From NCBI GenBank assembly GCA_026770585.1, contig MU646514.1:492276-502717 (forward strand): 10,442 nt of DNA. The letters run 5' to 3'. Shown in pieces: positions 1 through 5,953 of the stretch. The notes beneath the pieces were generated by a model. That model saw only the letters and a list, made by a program, of their open reading frames with translations. It had not been told where the DNA came from and did not search any database. This stretch comes from Baffinella frigidus (Eukaryota > Cryptophyceae > Cryptomonadales > Baffinellaceae). The position numbers and the translations under genes were made by a program. Within the stretch, counting starts at the first letter, position 1, and each line of letters begins with the position of its first letter.

Positions 1-63
<63 letters not shown>
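1..63. repeat. (TA)n microsatellite, left end
   Basis: Uninterrupted TA dinucleotides from the first base of the window. Together with the (TA)n at 10348-10442, the window begins and ends in the same simple repeat, which suggests contig ends at unassemblable microsatellites rather than biological boundaries. Confidence 0.98.

Positions 64-94
<31 letters not shown>
64..94. repeat. (CA)n microsatellite
   Basis: A pure CA run directly joined to the preceding TA run, forming a compound TA/CA microsatellite. It is followed by G-rich unique sequence. Confidence 0.97.
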
Positions 95-96
<2 letters not shown>

Positions 97-153
97 GTGG
101 GTGCGTTGGGGGAGGTGCTGTGCACAGTCAGGTGAGTTGGGGAAGGTGACCTT

Positions 154-268
154 GCTCTGCCTGAGGTTTATTCTGGCTCGTCCTGAAAATTATTTACGAG
201 CAGAAATCCAGTACAGAGGGGCGAATCGAAGGCCTTGAGGACGAGCCGGAGTATAACTCAGGCAGAGC
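154..268. repeat. imperfect inverted repeat, ~115 bp
   Basis: Left arm 154-185 (GCTCTGCCTGAG then GGCTCGTCCT) is complementary to right arm 237-268 (AGGACGAGCC then CTCAGGCAGAGC), with a few mismatches between the two blocks. The ~50-bp loop has no recognised content. It looks like a decayed palindromic element. No clear target duplication was seen. Confidence 0.7.
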
Positions 269-296
269 TGGACAGTTCTTGCAAAACCGACTGCAT

Positions 297-470
297 GCCC
301 ACACGAGGCTATCCATGCGAACAGAATAAAAGGACATTTTAAAAATGGTGGGGAAAGCTACACGGAAAGCGTGTAGGTACGTGATCAATTGCTGACTTTT
401 GGCGTGTTTCCTGGGCAATAATCCAATAGTTGACTTATGATTCTGTTCACATGGATAGCCTCGTGTGGGC
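297..470. repeat. inverted repeat with ~30-bp arms
   Basis: Arm 298-328 (CCCACACGAGGCTATCCATG, then GAACAGAAT) matches the reverse complement of 441-469 with one mismatch over the core. The loop (329-439) contains the 24-bp segment 393-416, whose inverted partner lies at 851-874, so the loop is itself part of a larger mosaic. Confidence 0.8.
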
Positions 471-874
471 GTTCGGGACAGGCGTCGACCATTGGCGTCC
501 TCGTCCCGGTAGATCCTGCGCAGCCCAGAGCGGACCCCCAGCCCGTCTATCTAAAGCCCAGCCCGTCCATCTAAAGCCTATACCGTCCATCTAAAAAACG
601 GTAGCCCAGTCCGTCCATCTAAAAAATTTCCGGTACAAATCCCGGCGTACGACCTTTGGCGCCTTCGTCTCTGTAGATCCTGCGTAGCCCTGAGCGGAAC
701 CCCAGCTCGTCCATTGAGGGGTCAGTCTGCAGCCGCGTCTTCACCTGGCCAAAATTTGATCTGATTTGAGCCGTTTGAACTGGTTTGAGATTGCCAGGCC
801 ACAAGTGGGAATTTCCTTTCCAAGTCCATCTACGTGCAAAGTTGTTTCTCGCCCAGGAAACACGCCAAAAGTCA
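393..874. repeat. long-range 24-bp perfect inverted repeat
   Basis: Positions 393-416 (TGACTTTTGGCGTGTTTCCT then GGGC) are the exact reverse complement of 851-874. The arms are separated by 434 bp and the left one sits inside the loop of the 297-470 inverted repeat. Either a composite element spans this interval or two copies of a dispersed repeat lie in opposite orientation. Confidence 0.75.
484..714 (+). repeat. ~67-bp direct repeat enclosing a short minisatellite
   Basis: Copies at 484-551 and 647-714 share blocks such as GTAGATCCTGCG and GCGGA(A)CCCCAGC. Between and partly overlapping them (about 537-628) are four head-to-tail copies of a unit ending CCGTC(C/T)ATCTAAA, spaced about 19-28 bp. 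The word GTCCATCTA and its complement recur elsewhere (822, 3289, 4150, 4247, 4306), so it is a dispersed motif. The short open frame on the minus strand here is not credible as a gene. Confidence 0.75.
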
Positions 875-876
875 TG

Positions 877-1013
877 AATGGCTCAAATTCTCAGACCAGG
901 AATGGCTCAAATTCCCAGTCTTCTGAGAATTTTTCGTGGTACAGATCAAACATTCAGAGTCTGAGAATTTGAGCCATTGATGGGCGCAATAATCTTTGAT
1001 CGGTACCACAAAA
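877..1013. repeat. two interlocked inverted repeats
   Basis: Arm A 877-896 (AATGGCTCAAATTCTCAGAC) is the exact reverse complement of 959-978. Arm B 932-950 (GTGGTACAGATCAAA core) pairs with 995-1013 with two mismatches. The order is A-B-A'-B', so the pairings cross instead of nesting. A direct copy of the first 14 bases of A also occurs at 901-914. Confidence 0.75.
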
Positions 1014-1060
1014 CCATTTAAGCACGAGACGTCGCTTTGGAAATTCGCTGTTTTTGAAAA

Positions 1061-1151
1061 AGGGTTCAAGGTTCAAGGTTTGGGGTTCAAGATTCAAGGT
1101 TCACGGTTCACGGTTCAAGGTTTAGGGTTTAGGGTTTCGGGGTAAGGGTTT
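1061..1151 (+). repeat. degenerate TTCAAGG / TTTAGGG heptamer tract
   Basis: Heptamers drift from TTCAAGG and TTCACGG on the left to TTTAGGG on the right. It ends directly beside the MITE at 1159. Likely a diverged interstitial telomere-like array related to the one at 1518-1783. Confidence 0.85.
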
Positions 1152-1158
1152 ATGTATT

Positions 1159-1319
1159 CCACACAGCGGGCTACGAAGGGATTTTTGGGCGCTGAGAGCC
1201 TGAGTTTCCGTTACCTTGTCCGTAAGAACTCCCCTATGCCCCTACGGGTTGCCTACCGTAGGGTCCTAGGTCGTATCGCTCAGGGGTTATTCAAAATCCC
1301 TTCGAAGTCCGCTGTGTGG
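1159..1319 (-). mobile_element. 161-bp MITE, copy 1 (CCACACAGCGG termini)
   Basis: Terminal inverted repeats of 27 bp (1159-1185 and 1293-1319) start CCACACAGCGG and differ at two bases. The interior holds a perfect 7-bp stem (CCTACGG 1241-1247 with CCGTAGG 1256-1262) and the word TCCTAGG. The whole element is the reverse complement of 1985-2146 at high identity, which fixes it as one repeat family with two copies here. It has no coding capacity, so mobility, if any, depended on a transposase elsewhere. No unambiguous target duplication: the flanks are ATT and CAC. Confidence 0.92.
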
Positions 1320-1517
1320 CACACGTTGCCCGAACCGGGCATATTTTCCACCTGACGATGGCGGCACTCGACAGAGTCTGCACTAGGAAGAAACGCCATG
1401 CTTCCTTCTGGATCACATCAGGCCCCCCACAAAGGAAAGGGGCGCTCACCACGTCGATCGGGACGGTGATCGAGTGCGAGACCAGACTGCATATGCCCCC
1501 CGACCTGCCGACGAGGA
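1320..1517. other. unassigned interval between MITE and telomere-like array
   Basis: About 200 bp of mixed sequence with a 6-bp perfect hairpin at 1327-1341 (TGCCCG/CGGGCA). A 72-codon open frame crosses it, but it starts within the MITE arm and ends in the heptamer array, so it is not supported as a gene. Confidence 0.5.
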
Positions 1518-1545
1518 TGAGGGTTGAGGGTTGAGGGTTGAGGAT

Positions 1546-1584
<39 letters not shown>

Positions 1585-1594
1585 GGTTTGGGGT

Positions 1595-1626
<32 letters not shown>

Positions 1627-1629
1627 GAT

Positions 1630-1668
<39 letters not shown>

Positions 1669-1783
1669 GGTTTGGGGTTGAGGGTTGAGGGATTAGGGTT
1701 TGGGGTTTGGGGTTTAGGGTTTAGGGGTTAGGGTTTAGGATTTAGGGTTTAGGGTTTAGGGTTTAGGGTGTAGGGTTTAGGAT
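1518..1783 (+). repeat. interstitial telomere-like array, TTGAGGG then TTTAGGG
   Basis: About 24 heptamers of TTGAGGG type (1518-1690) pass into about 13 of TTTAGGG type (1690-1783). The two unit types are zoned rather than mixed. Marker variants repeat at a fixed distance: GAGGATT near 1541 and 1625, and TTTGGGG at 1587 and 1671, both 84 bp (12 heptamers) apart, so there is a higher-order repeat. TTTAGGG is the telomere unit of most plants, green algae and several alveolates. Being internal, it is an interstitial array, not a chromosome end. Confidence 0.95.
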
Positions 1784-1816
1784 TCTCCCACGGCTGTCGA
1801 CTAAACTTGGCAAGTT

Positions 1817-1942
1817 CCACGCCAGATTCTTCGAAGGGGTCGCCAAAAGTCAATTCCCCCGCAAGGCAGTGGTTTTCAAAAGCCAACCAGCGTGTCCTGA
1901 CACGCAATCAAACAAATGACCCCCACGAACACTCTGGCGTGG
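1817..1942. repeat. inverted repeat, 126 bp, with inner hairpin
   Basis: Arm 1817-1841 (CCACGCCAGA...GGGGTC) is complementary to 1918-1942 with about four mismatches. The loop contains a perfect 7-bp hairpin at 1890-1905 (GCGTGTC/GACACGC). Another perfect hairpin, GGCACG/CGTGCC at 1957-1971, follows just outside. Probably a decayed palindromic element. Confidence 0.7.
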
Positions 1943-1984
1943 TGTGGACTGAACTAGGCACGTTTCGTGCCAGGACAATGCGTA

Positions 1985-2146
1985 CCACACAGCGGACTTC
2001 GAAGGGATTTTTGAATGACCCCTAGGCGATACGACCTAGGACCCTACGGTAGGCAACCCGTAGGGACATGGGGGGTTTCCTACGGATAAGGTAACGGAAA
2101 CTCGGGCACGGAGTGCCCGAAAATCCCGTCGTAGTCCTCTGTGTGG
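1985..2146 (+). mobile_element. 162-bp MITE, copy 2 (CCACACAGCGG termini)
   Basis: Inverted orientation relative to 1159-1319 and colinear with it along its whole length, including CCTAGGACCCTACGGTAGGC in the centre. Left terminus CCACACAGCGGACTTCGAAG, right terminus ending CTCTGTGTGG. A perfect 8-bp hairpin TCGGGCAC/GTGCCCGA at 2102-2120 is specific to this copy. Flanks GTA/TCT show no target duplication. Copies 1 and 2 bracket the telomere-like array. Confidence 0.92.
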
Positions 2147-2233
2147 TCTGGGCAGGGTCGGTACCAGGAAACCCTCTGATTAGTCAACAGTTGCGGGACT
2201 CGAAACTGGTAGCTACGCACAAGAGGTTACATG

Positions 2234-2279
2234 TTATTAGTAATAATAATAATCTTATCACTAATCTTATTACTAATAA
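2234..2279. repeat. AT-rich palindrome TTATTAGTAATAA
   Basis: TTATTAGTAATAA at 2234-2246 is the exact reverse complement of TTATTACTAATAA at 2267-2279. Around it, words such as GGTAGCTACGCACAAG (2209), GTTACATATTATTAGTCAAC (2352) and ATTAGTCAAC (2179) recur, so 2150-2400 is a mosaic of short repeats with no gene. Confidence 0.7.
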
Positions 2280-2291
2280 GGTGTTCCTCCC

Positions 2292-2314
2292 ACACAGCAG
2301 ACTTCAAAGGGATC
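2292..2314 (+). mobile_element. solo terminus of the CCACACAGCGG MITE
   Basis: CCACACAGCAGACTTCAAAG followed by GGAT matches the first ~24 bases of the MITE at 1985 with two mismatches, but nothing of the interior follows. Interpreted as a truncated or internally deleted copy. Confidence 0.7.
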
Positions 2315-2444
2315 CTACCACTGGTAGCTCTTGACTAATAAGATTGACTAATACGATGTTACATATTATTAGTCAACTGGTAGCTGAGTACCGCTCTCAG
2401 GCGAAAAGTTCCTTTTTCAACTTTTTCAAAGTCCAGGTTCCAGA

Positions 2445-2590
2445 ATCTCATACGCAAACACTTATCATTTCTAAACTTGATTCAATGAAATTTACTACAC
2501 AGAACGATCTTTACTGATTATATTAAAGCAAATGTGTAGTGATTTTGATTGAAATCCAGCTTACAAATTACAAGTGTTTCCATATGAAAT
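2445..2590 (+). mobile_element. palindromic element A of the TACTACAC family
   Basis: Arms of ~56 bp surround a 33-bp loop. The inner arm ends are TTTACTACAC (left) and GTGTAGTGATTTT (right). Outer ends are ATCTCATA and ...CATATGAAAT. The same element with the same orientation and length recurs at 3809-3954, with a nearly identical loop (AGAACGATCTTTA..., ...ATTAAAGCAAA). No ORF. The IR can be followed a few bases further to CCAGA/TCTGG. Confidence 0.88.
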
Positions 2591-2618
2591 CTGGACCCGA
2601 GTTCAGGTATATTTAGTA

Positions 2619-2633
2619 TCGTAGAGGCTACGA
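2619..2633. repeat. small perfect hairpin
   Basis: TCGTAG AGG CTACGA, a 6-bp stem with a 3-nt loop, lying between element A and the element at 2718. No terminator-like U tract follows. The interval 2591-2717 has no other recognisable content. Confidence 0.6.
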
Positions 2634-2717
2634 AGCACTCAGTTCGAGCCCTCTCAGGACGCCTTAAGTTTATGGTCCGACGTCATAAGTTCAATAAAAG
2701 CCTCTTCTCGTACAAAT

Positions 2718-2855
2718 CCACACGGTGGGCGACGAGGGTTTTGTCGACCCTGGATTCCAGTGTGATACGTGACCAATTTGCATCAGACAAAAATGTAGAG
2801 TTAATTGTTTTCAGGAAAGTTGACATTTGATGAAGGATCGTAGTCCACCGTGTGC
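2718..2855 (+). mobile_element. 138-bp MITE with CCACACGGTGG termini
   Basis: Left terminus CCACACGGTGGGCGACGAGG and right terminus CGTAGTCCACCGTGTG are inverted copies. The termini resemble those of the 1159/1985 MITE (CCACACAGCGGACTTCGAAG), suggesting a related family with a different interior. The right ~58 bp recurs in inverted orientation at 3981-4041. Confidence 0.82.
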
Positions 2856-2910
2856 AGACAGAACCCTCCCAGTTCAGTCCGACCCACAAGATTTAAGCTA
2901 AGTCAACTAG

Positions 2911-3015
2911 CTCACCTAAGTCAACTTTCCCTTGATTTCGTTTAGATGGACCCTGGTCTGGGACCAGGCATTTGACTTAAGGCGCTAGCTTTCAGGGGGA
3001 GTTGACTTAGGCGAG
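2911..3015. repeat. inverted repeat CTAAGTCAACT / AGTTGACTTAG
   Basis: Arm 2911-2931 (CTCACCTAAGTCAACTTTCC) pairs with 2995-3015 (GGGGGAGTTGACTTAGGCGAG) with a few mismatches. A direct copy of CTAAGTCAACT lies at 2898-2908. The loop contains the perfect hairpin CCTGGTC TGG GACCAGG at 2952-2968. TTAAGTCAACTCCCC also occurs at 3440 and, inverted, at 9961. Confidence 0.7.
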
Positions 3016-3072
3016 ATGTTGTGGATCCGAGTGCAGTTGTTCCTGTTCCGCTCGAGAGCAGACAGTGTGAAG

Positions 3073-3139
3073 CCTTGGAGCCCTTTTCCCCTGTGAAGCC
3101 ATGGCCGAGAGGACTAACCCTTGGAGCCCTTTTCCCCTG
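3073..3139 (+). repeat. 21-bp direct repeat, 46-bp spacing
   Basis: CCTTGGAGCCCTTTTCCCCT followed by G occurs exactly at 3073-3093 and 3119-3139. The 25-bp spacer is unique. Possibly a local tandem duplication. No gene is evident in 3016-3197. Confidence 0.85.
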
Positions 3140-3197
3140 AGGCGGGCCCATCCCGGACCCGGTCCTCACAGACAGCGCACCTCGGATTAGTCAACTC

Positions 3198-3346
3198 CTA
3201 GCTCTGTCCCACTTGATTTCGTCTCATCATGAAAACAAAATAGCCGTCATTATTAGTTTTAAAGGAGGATATCCAGTAAAAATTAACTGTCCATCTACGG
3301 CTAAACGTTTTTAATGATGAGACAAAATCAAGCGGGGCAGAGCTAG
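3198..3346. mobile_element. 149-bp MITE with 5-bp target duplication
   Basis: Arms of about 50 bp: left begins CTAGCTCTGTCCCACTTGAT, right ends ATCAAGCGGGGCAGAGCTAG. They also pair through CGTCTCATCAT and ATAGCCGT. The element is flanked by AACTC on both sides (3193-3197 and 3347-3351), consistent with a 5-bp target-site duplication. No ORF. GTCCATCTACGG, a dispersed word of this window, lies in the inner right arm. Confidence 0.82.
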
Positions 3347-3402
3347 AACTCGTGGCTACGCACAAGGGCGTGTCTCTGAGCCGTCAACTGGGGTCGCGTA
3401 CA

Positions 3403-3597
3403 CCACCCTGGATGGAACATTATGGTATTTTGAGCATTCTTAAGTCAACTCCCCCTGAGATGCGGCCGTAATGCGGCTGCCCCGTGATGAATGGATCTGG
3501 TACAAAAAGGTCTAATATTTATTTCAGTGGTATAAATCATGTCAACTTTTGCGATAAAGGGTTATTCGGGATTGGCCGCAAGTCCCCTCCAGGGTGG
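3403..3597 (+). mobile_element. 195-bp repeat S, copy 1
   Basis: Short terminal inverted repeats CCACCCTGGA / TCCAGGGTGG. The interior includes TATGGTATTTTGAGCATTCT, a GC-rich hairpin near 3466-3482, GTGATGAATGGATCTGGTAC, and ACTTTTGCGATAAAGGGTTA. A near-identical copy lies inverted at 9809-10009 and a diverged part at 5317-5440. Three copies make it a dispersed repeat rather than a gene, although a short frame is open in it. Confidence 0.88.
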
Positions 3598-3615
3598 CAT
3601 CTTGCCTCTAATCTA

Positions 3616-3752
3616 ATTTCGGAACAGGCCAGATTCTTTCCCGCAATCTTAGGCTTCCGACGCCGAAGATAAGGGTGTACATGCTATTTTAGGCATACAA
3701 TGATGCTATCTTATGCCTTTTTACGTGGACAGATTCTGGTATGTTCCGAGAT
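3616..3752 (+). mobile_element. 137-bp MITE J, copy 2
   Basis: 26-bp terminal inverted repeats at 3616-3641 (ATTTCGGAACAGGCCAGATT...) and 3727-3752 (...CTGGTATGTTCCGAGAT). It is the reverse complement of the element at 7746-7882, which is exactly the same length (137 bp). The shared interior includes TTTAGGCAT...ATGATGCTATCTTA. No ORF and no clear target duplication. Confidence 0.9.
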
Positions 3753-3808
3753 GAAATCAGCCAACATCCACCCCCCAAAATCCATGTTTGCTCCGCGTGA
3801 AAGGCGAG

Positions 3809-3954
3809 ATTTCATATGGAAACACTCATAATTTATAAACTGGATTCAACAAAATTTACTACACAGAACGATCTTTAATAGTAATATTAAAGCAAACGTG
3901 TAGTAATTTTGATTGAAATCCGGTTTATAAATTACAAGTGTTTCCATATGAGAT
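3809..3954 (+). mobile_element. palindromic element B of the TACTACAC family
   Basis: Left arm to 3864 and right arm from 3898 flank a 33-bp loop. Inner ends are ATTTACTACAC and GTGTAGTAATTTT. Outer ends are ATTTCATATGGAAACACT and AGTGTTTCCATATGAGAT. It matches element A (2445-2590) in orientation, length and sequence (roughly 85% by eye). The 53-bp arm from CATATGG inward is well preserved, so this copy may be younger than A. Confidence 0.92.
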
Positions 3955-3980
3955 TGTGGGTCTACGTACAAGGCGTAGCC

Positions 3981-4041
3981 CACACGGTGGACTACGAACC
4001 TTTCATCAAACGTCGACTTCCATCGATGCAATTAACTTGAG
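3981..4041 (-). mobile_element. partial copy of the CCACACGGTGG MITE
   Basis: CACACGGTGGACTACGA, then TTTCATCAAACGTCGACTTC and CAATTAACT, follow the reverse complement of 2797-2854. Only one half is present. It sits directly beside a GGCGTAGC hairpin word derived from the dispersed motif GCTACGCACAAGGCGTAGC. Confidence 0.75.
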
Positions 4042-4152
4042 AGATTTTCTGGTGCCATTTGACGTATCCCCCCTGGACTTTTCTGGTGCCATTTCGCGTA
4101 CGCTCTGGAATCAGGCCCAACGAAACCCTCGAAGCCCACTGAGTGGGTAGGT

Positions 4153-4314
4153 AGATGGACAGGCTTTGGACTGGGCCGCTGAAGAGCCACGCGAATCACT
4201 CCCAAATCCGGGGAAATATTGGGGCCACGCACAAAGCGTAGCGTAGGTAGATGGACTGAAATCCCCGGACTAAAATGTTGGGGGCACGCACAAGGCGTAG
4301 CGTAGGTAGATGGA
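4153..4314 (+). repeat. 59-bp direct repeats ending in GTAGATGGA
   Basis: Segments 4218-4255 and 4277-4314 (GGGGSCACGCACAARGCGTA, then GCGTAGGTAGATGGA) are direct copies offset by 59 bp. A third GTAGATGGA start lies at 4150, followed at 4153-4197 by a truncated version of the module at 4308 (GGCTTTGGACTGGGCCGCTG). CCGGGG/CCCCGG at 4208 and 4263 adds an inverted component. Confidence 0.8.
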
Positions 4315-4455
4315 GAGGCTTTGGACAGGGCCGCTGAGGAGCCACGCGAAAGCCGCGATGGAGAGCCCCGCGAGCAGCAGCGGCGCGCGCTTCTTGCCCT
4401 TGCCTTTGCCTGGAATTGGAGCTATTTTTGTGAATCTGGGGGCGTGTGGGAGCGG
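4308..4455 (-). other. GC-rich module P, copy 1, with open minus-strand peptide
   Basis: Direct duplicate of 4519-4733. On the minus strand it reads a basic run (GKGKGKKRAP) followed by a hydrophobic stretch (LLLAGLSIAAFAWLL) and SGPVQSL, which looks like a short lysine-rich segment plus a membrane helix. No family is recognised. Copies 1 and 2 differ at about 4 synonymous and 7 replacement codons, so selection on protein is not shown by this pair. It could be a fragment of a coding exon copied into repeats, or a chance open frame in GC-rich DNA. Confidence 0.45.
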
Positions 4456-4518
4456 ATATCTGGGGGAAATGCTGTTAGAATCCAACACAAATGGATCAGA
4501 TTCTGGCACAAATCGTTG

Positions 4519-4733
4519 AGATGGAGAGGCTTTCGACAGGGCCGCTGAGGAGCCACGCGAACGCCACGATGGCGATCTCCGCGAGGAGGAGCGGCGCGCG
4601 CTTCTTGTCCTTGCCCTTGCCTGGAATTGGAGCCATTTTTGTCACCTTAGCCAGGATCCGGCCCAGGGACCCGAACATTGATTTGGCCGGGGCTTTCCAC
4701 GGCGGGTTCGAATCTGGGGGCGCGTGGGAGCGG
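4519..4733 (-). other. GC-rich module P, copy 2, with 67-bp insertion
   Basis: Matches 4308-4455 (shared AGATGGAGAGGCTTT start and GAATCTGGGGGCG end) except for 67 extra bases at 4643-4709. These are not a multiple of three and lack matching GT-AG ends, so they are not a simple intron. The minus-strand peptide from an ATG at 4636-4634 reads MAPIPGKGKDKKRAP then LLLAEIAIVAFAWLL and SGPVESLSIS, ending by a stop near 4496. No ribosome or promoter signal can be assigned. Function unknown. Confidence 0.45.
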
Positions 4734-4776
4734 CAAATGGCTCCAATTCCAGGCAAAATGGCTCCAATTCCAGGCA
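4734..4776 (+). repeat. tandem 21/22-bp repeat, inverted to 4619-4640
   Basis: GCAAATGGCTCCAATTCCAG (4734) and GCAAAATGGCTCCAATTCCA (4755) are consecutive copies. Their reverse complement CCTGGAATTGGAGCCATTTT lies at 4619-4638 inside module P. The word ATGGCTCCAATT reappears in hairpin arms at 7453-7466 and 7513-7525. 4777-4975 contains CAAGCGAGAG..CTCTGTGAATACCAA, repeated near 5470, and no gene. Confidence 0.8.
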
Positions 4777-4975
4777 GCGGTCTTGCCGCGGCAAATGGCC
4801 TGCCATCGAGCACCAAGCGAGAGGCCTCTGTGAATACCAACACGGCCGAGAAAGACAGAGCGATTCTGTGCGTTCAGTGTTTTAAAACTCTTCGATTTGT
4901 ACCAGAAATCGTTTCGATGGACAGTTTCTGGGATGGAATCTGTGAAAGGGCCAAAAAACACGCACCCGCACTCTC

Positions 4976-5137
4976 ATAGGGTAACGGCCTGAAAATGGGG
5001 TAGTTAGGCATACGGCATTGCCTAGGACCTCCTACCGTAGGCTGAGGGGTCCTAGGACCAAAAAGTCTCGGCCTACGGTACGAGGTCCTAGGCAATACCG
5101 TAGGCCTAACTACCCCATTTTCAGGATGTTAGCCTAT
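4976..5137. mobile_element. 162-bp hairpin element, 67-bp arms
   Basis: Left arm 4976-5042 and right arm 5071-5137 pair with six mismatches in 67 bp (for example GAAAATGGGGTAGTTAGGC against GCCTAACTACCCCATTTTC). The loop is 28 bp. The words CCTAGGACC and CCTACGGTA also occur in the centre of the MITEs at 1159 and 1985, whose length (161-162 bp) is the same, which hints at kinship although the termini (ATAGG...CCTAT) differ. Confidence 0.9.
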
Positions 5138-5202
5138 CAACTCCGACTCAGGGAAACTCATCAGGTCCCTCCATAGTTTCTATCTCAGAAACTGGGGGCC
5201 GA

Positions 5203-5262
5203 TGAGAAAGCCGCGATAAAGAGCCCCGCGAGGAGAAGAGGTACACGCTTTTTGCCTTTGCC
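5203..5262 (-). other. GC-rich module P, diverged fragment
   Basis: Minus-strand reading from 5262 to 5206 gives GKGKKRVPLLLAGLFIAAF, matching the copy-1 peptide at 17 of 19 residues. Of the eight codons that differ from copy 1, six differ synonymously (Lys AAG/AAA twice, Arg CGC/CGT, Pro CCG/CCT, Leu CTG/CTT and CTG/CTC). This is the only place in the window with a codon-level hint of past protein constraint. The frame stops soon after (SSAPSF stop). Confidence 0.4.
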
Positions 5263-5316
5263 GGACAAGAGCGCACCCCAAGGCAAATTTGGCAACTCAA
5301 GATTATTTTGCCAACA

Positions 5317-5440
5317 GGGCGATCAAAATCTGATCGCCCGTGATGAATGGATTCTGGTACTAAATTGCCGTACAAGTATTATAGTGGTACAAACGTGTTA
5401 ACTTTTGCGATAAAGGGTTATTCAGCATTTGACCCCGGGT
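5317..5440 (+). mobile_element. repeat S, diverged partial copy 2
   Basis: A perfect 9-bp hairpin GGGCGATCA AAATC TGATCGCCC (5317-5339) precedes GTGATGAATGGAT, then TAGTGGTA and ACTTTTGCGATAAAGGGTTA, all colinear with 3470-3570. In copies 1 and 3 the hairpin at the same place has a different sequence. The left terminus is missing. Confidence 0.8.
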
Positions 5441-5560
5441 AGGCTCCTGTCCGGCCTGCCACCACGCATCAAGCGAGAGAACTCTGTGAATACCAATCTA
5501 ACATGTGAGTGTGCGAGGCGACTCAATTTAAACCGCCTTTTATGCTCTCTTGAGGGTGGT

Positions 5561-5731
5561 AACTCTCTCATTTTGCTACATTAGCTTCGAAGTAGCTTTG
5601 ATATGTATGAAAACCCATCCCAAGATAGCAAAAACAAAAATCTCAATTTATACCGTGTTTTTGCTATCTTGGGATGGGTTTTCTTATATATCAAAGCTAC
5701 TTCGAAGCTAATACGGCAAAATAAGAGAGTT
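5561..5731. mobile_element. 171-bp hairpin element, 75-bp arms
   Basis: 5561-5635 and 5657-5731 are inverted copies of exactly equal length with about six mismatches, including AGCTTCGAAGTAGCTTTGAT and ACCCATCCCAAGATAGCAAA. The loop is 21 bp. The open frame across it (from 5603) simply reads through the palindrome and is not a gene. A transcript would fold into a near-perfect 75-bp duplex. Confidence 0.95.
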
Positions 5732-5800
5732 CACATGAAAGTCCTCGGATTTTTTCTCAGTCTGATCCGGCTGATGGGAGCAGCGGTGCAAGTTGCAGGG

Positions 5801-5953
5801 ATGCCTACAAGCTGGGTCTTTAATCTAAAACTTTTGGGTCCAGTGAAAATTACTACACGAACGCTTTAACATTACTAGTAAAATTCATTCTGTGTAAATT
5901 TAGTAAATTTCTTTACCAGATTTTTTTAAATTAAAACTGTTTTCCTATGAAAT
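5801..5953 (-). mobile_element. palindromic element C of the TACTACAC family, degenerate
   Basis: Inner left end GAAAATTACTACAC (5845-5858); the right inner end is disturbed (TGTGTAAATTTAGTAAATTT). The loop GAACGCTTTAACATTACTAG is close to that of element D (6582-6726) and is the reverse complement orientation of elements A/B. Outer arms are poorly matched (TTTAATCTAAAAC against TTTAAATTAAAAC). It ends ...CCTATGAAAT, overlapping the first two bases of the next element by AT. Confidence 0.75.

Noticed and set aside
1518-1783. True telomere
   Set aside because: The array is internal, includes many TTGAGGG variants and is followed by 8.6 kb of other sequence, so it is interstitial.
4643-4709. 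67-bp insertion in module P as an intron
   Set aside because: No GT-AG ends at the indel boundaries on the minus strand, and the comparison copy is itself not a proven gene.
4700-4720. GGGTTCGAATC resembling a tRNA/SINE B box
   Set aside because: The flanking bases do not form a T stem and no A box or acceptor stem lies upstream.
4491-4979. 162-codon plus-strand frame
   Set aside because: Antisense to the repeated module P and including the tandem ATGGCTCCAATTCC repeat; the repeated residues reflect the DNA repeat.
5603-5869. 88-codon frame with a hydrophobic stretch
   Set aside because: It runs through the loop and right arm of the 171-bp hairpin and into the next element; no coding support.
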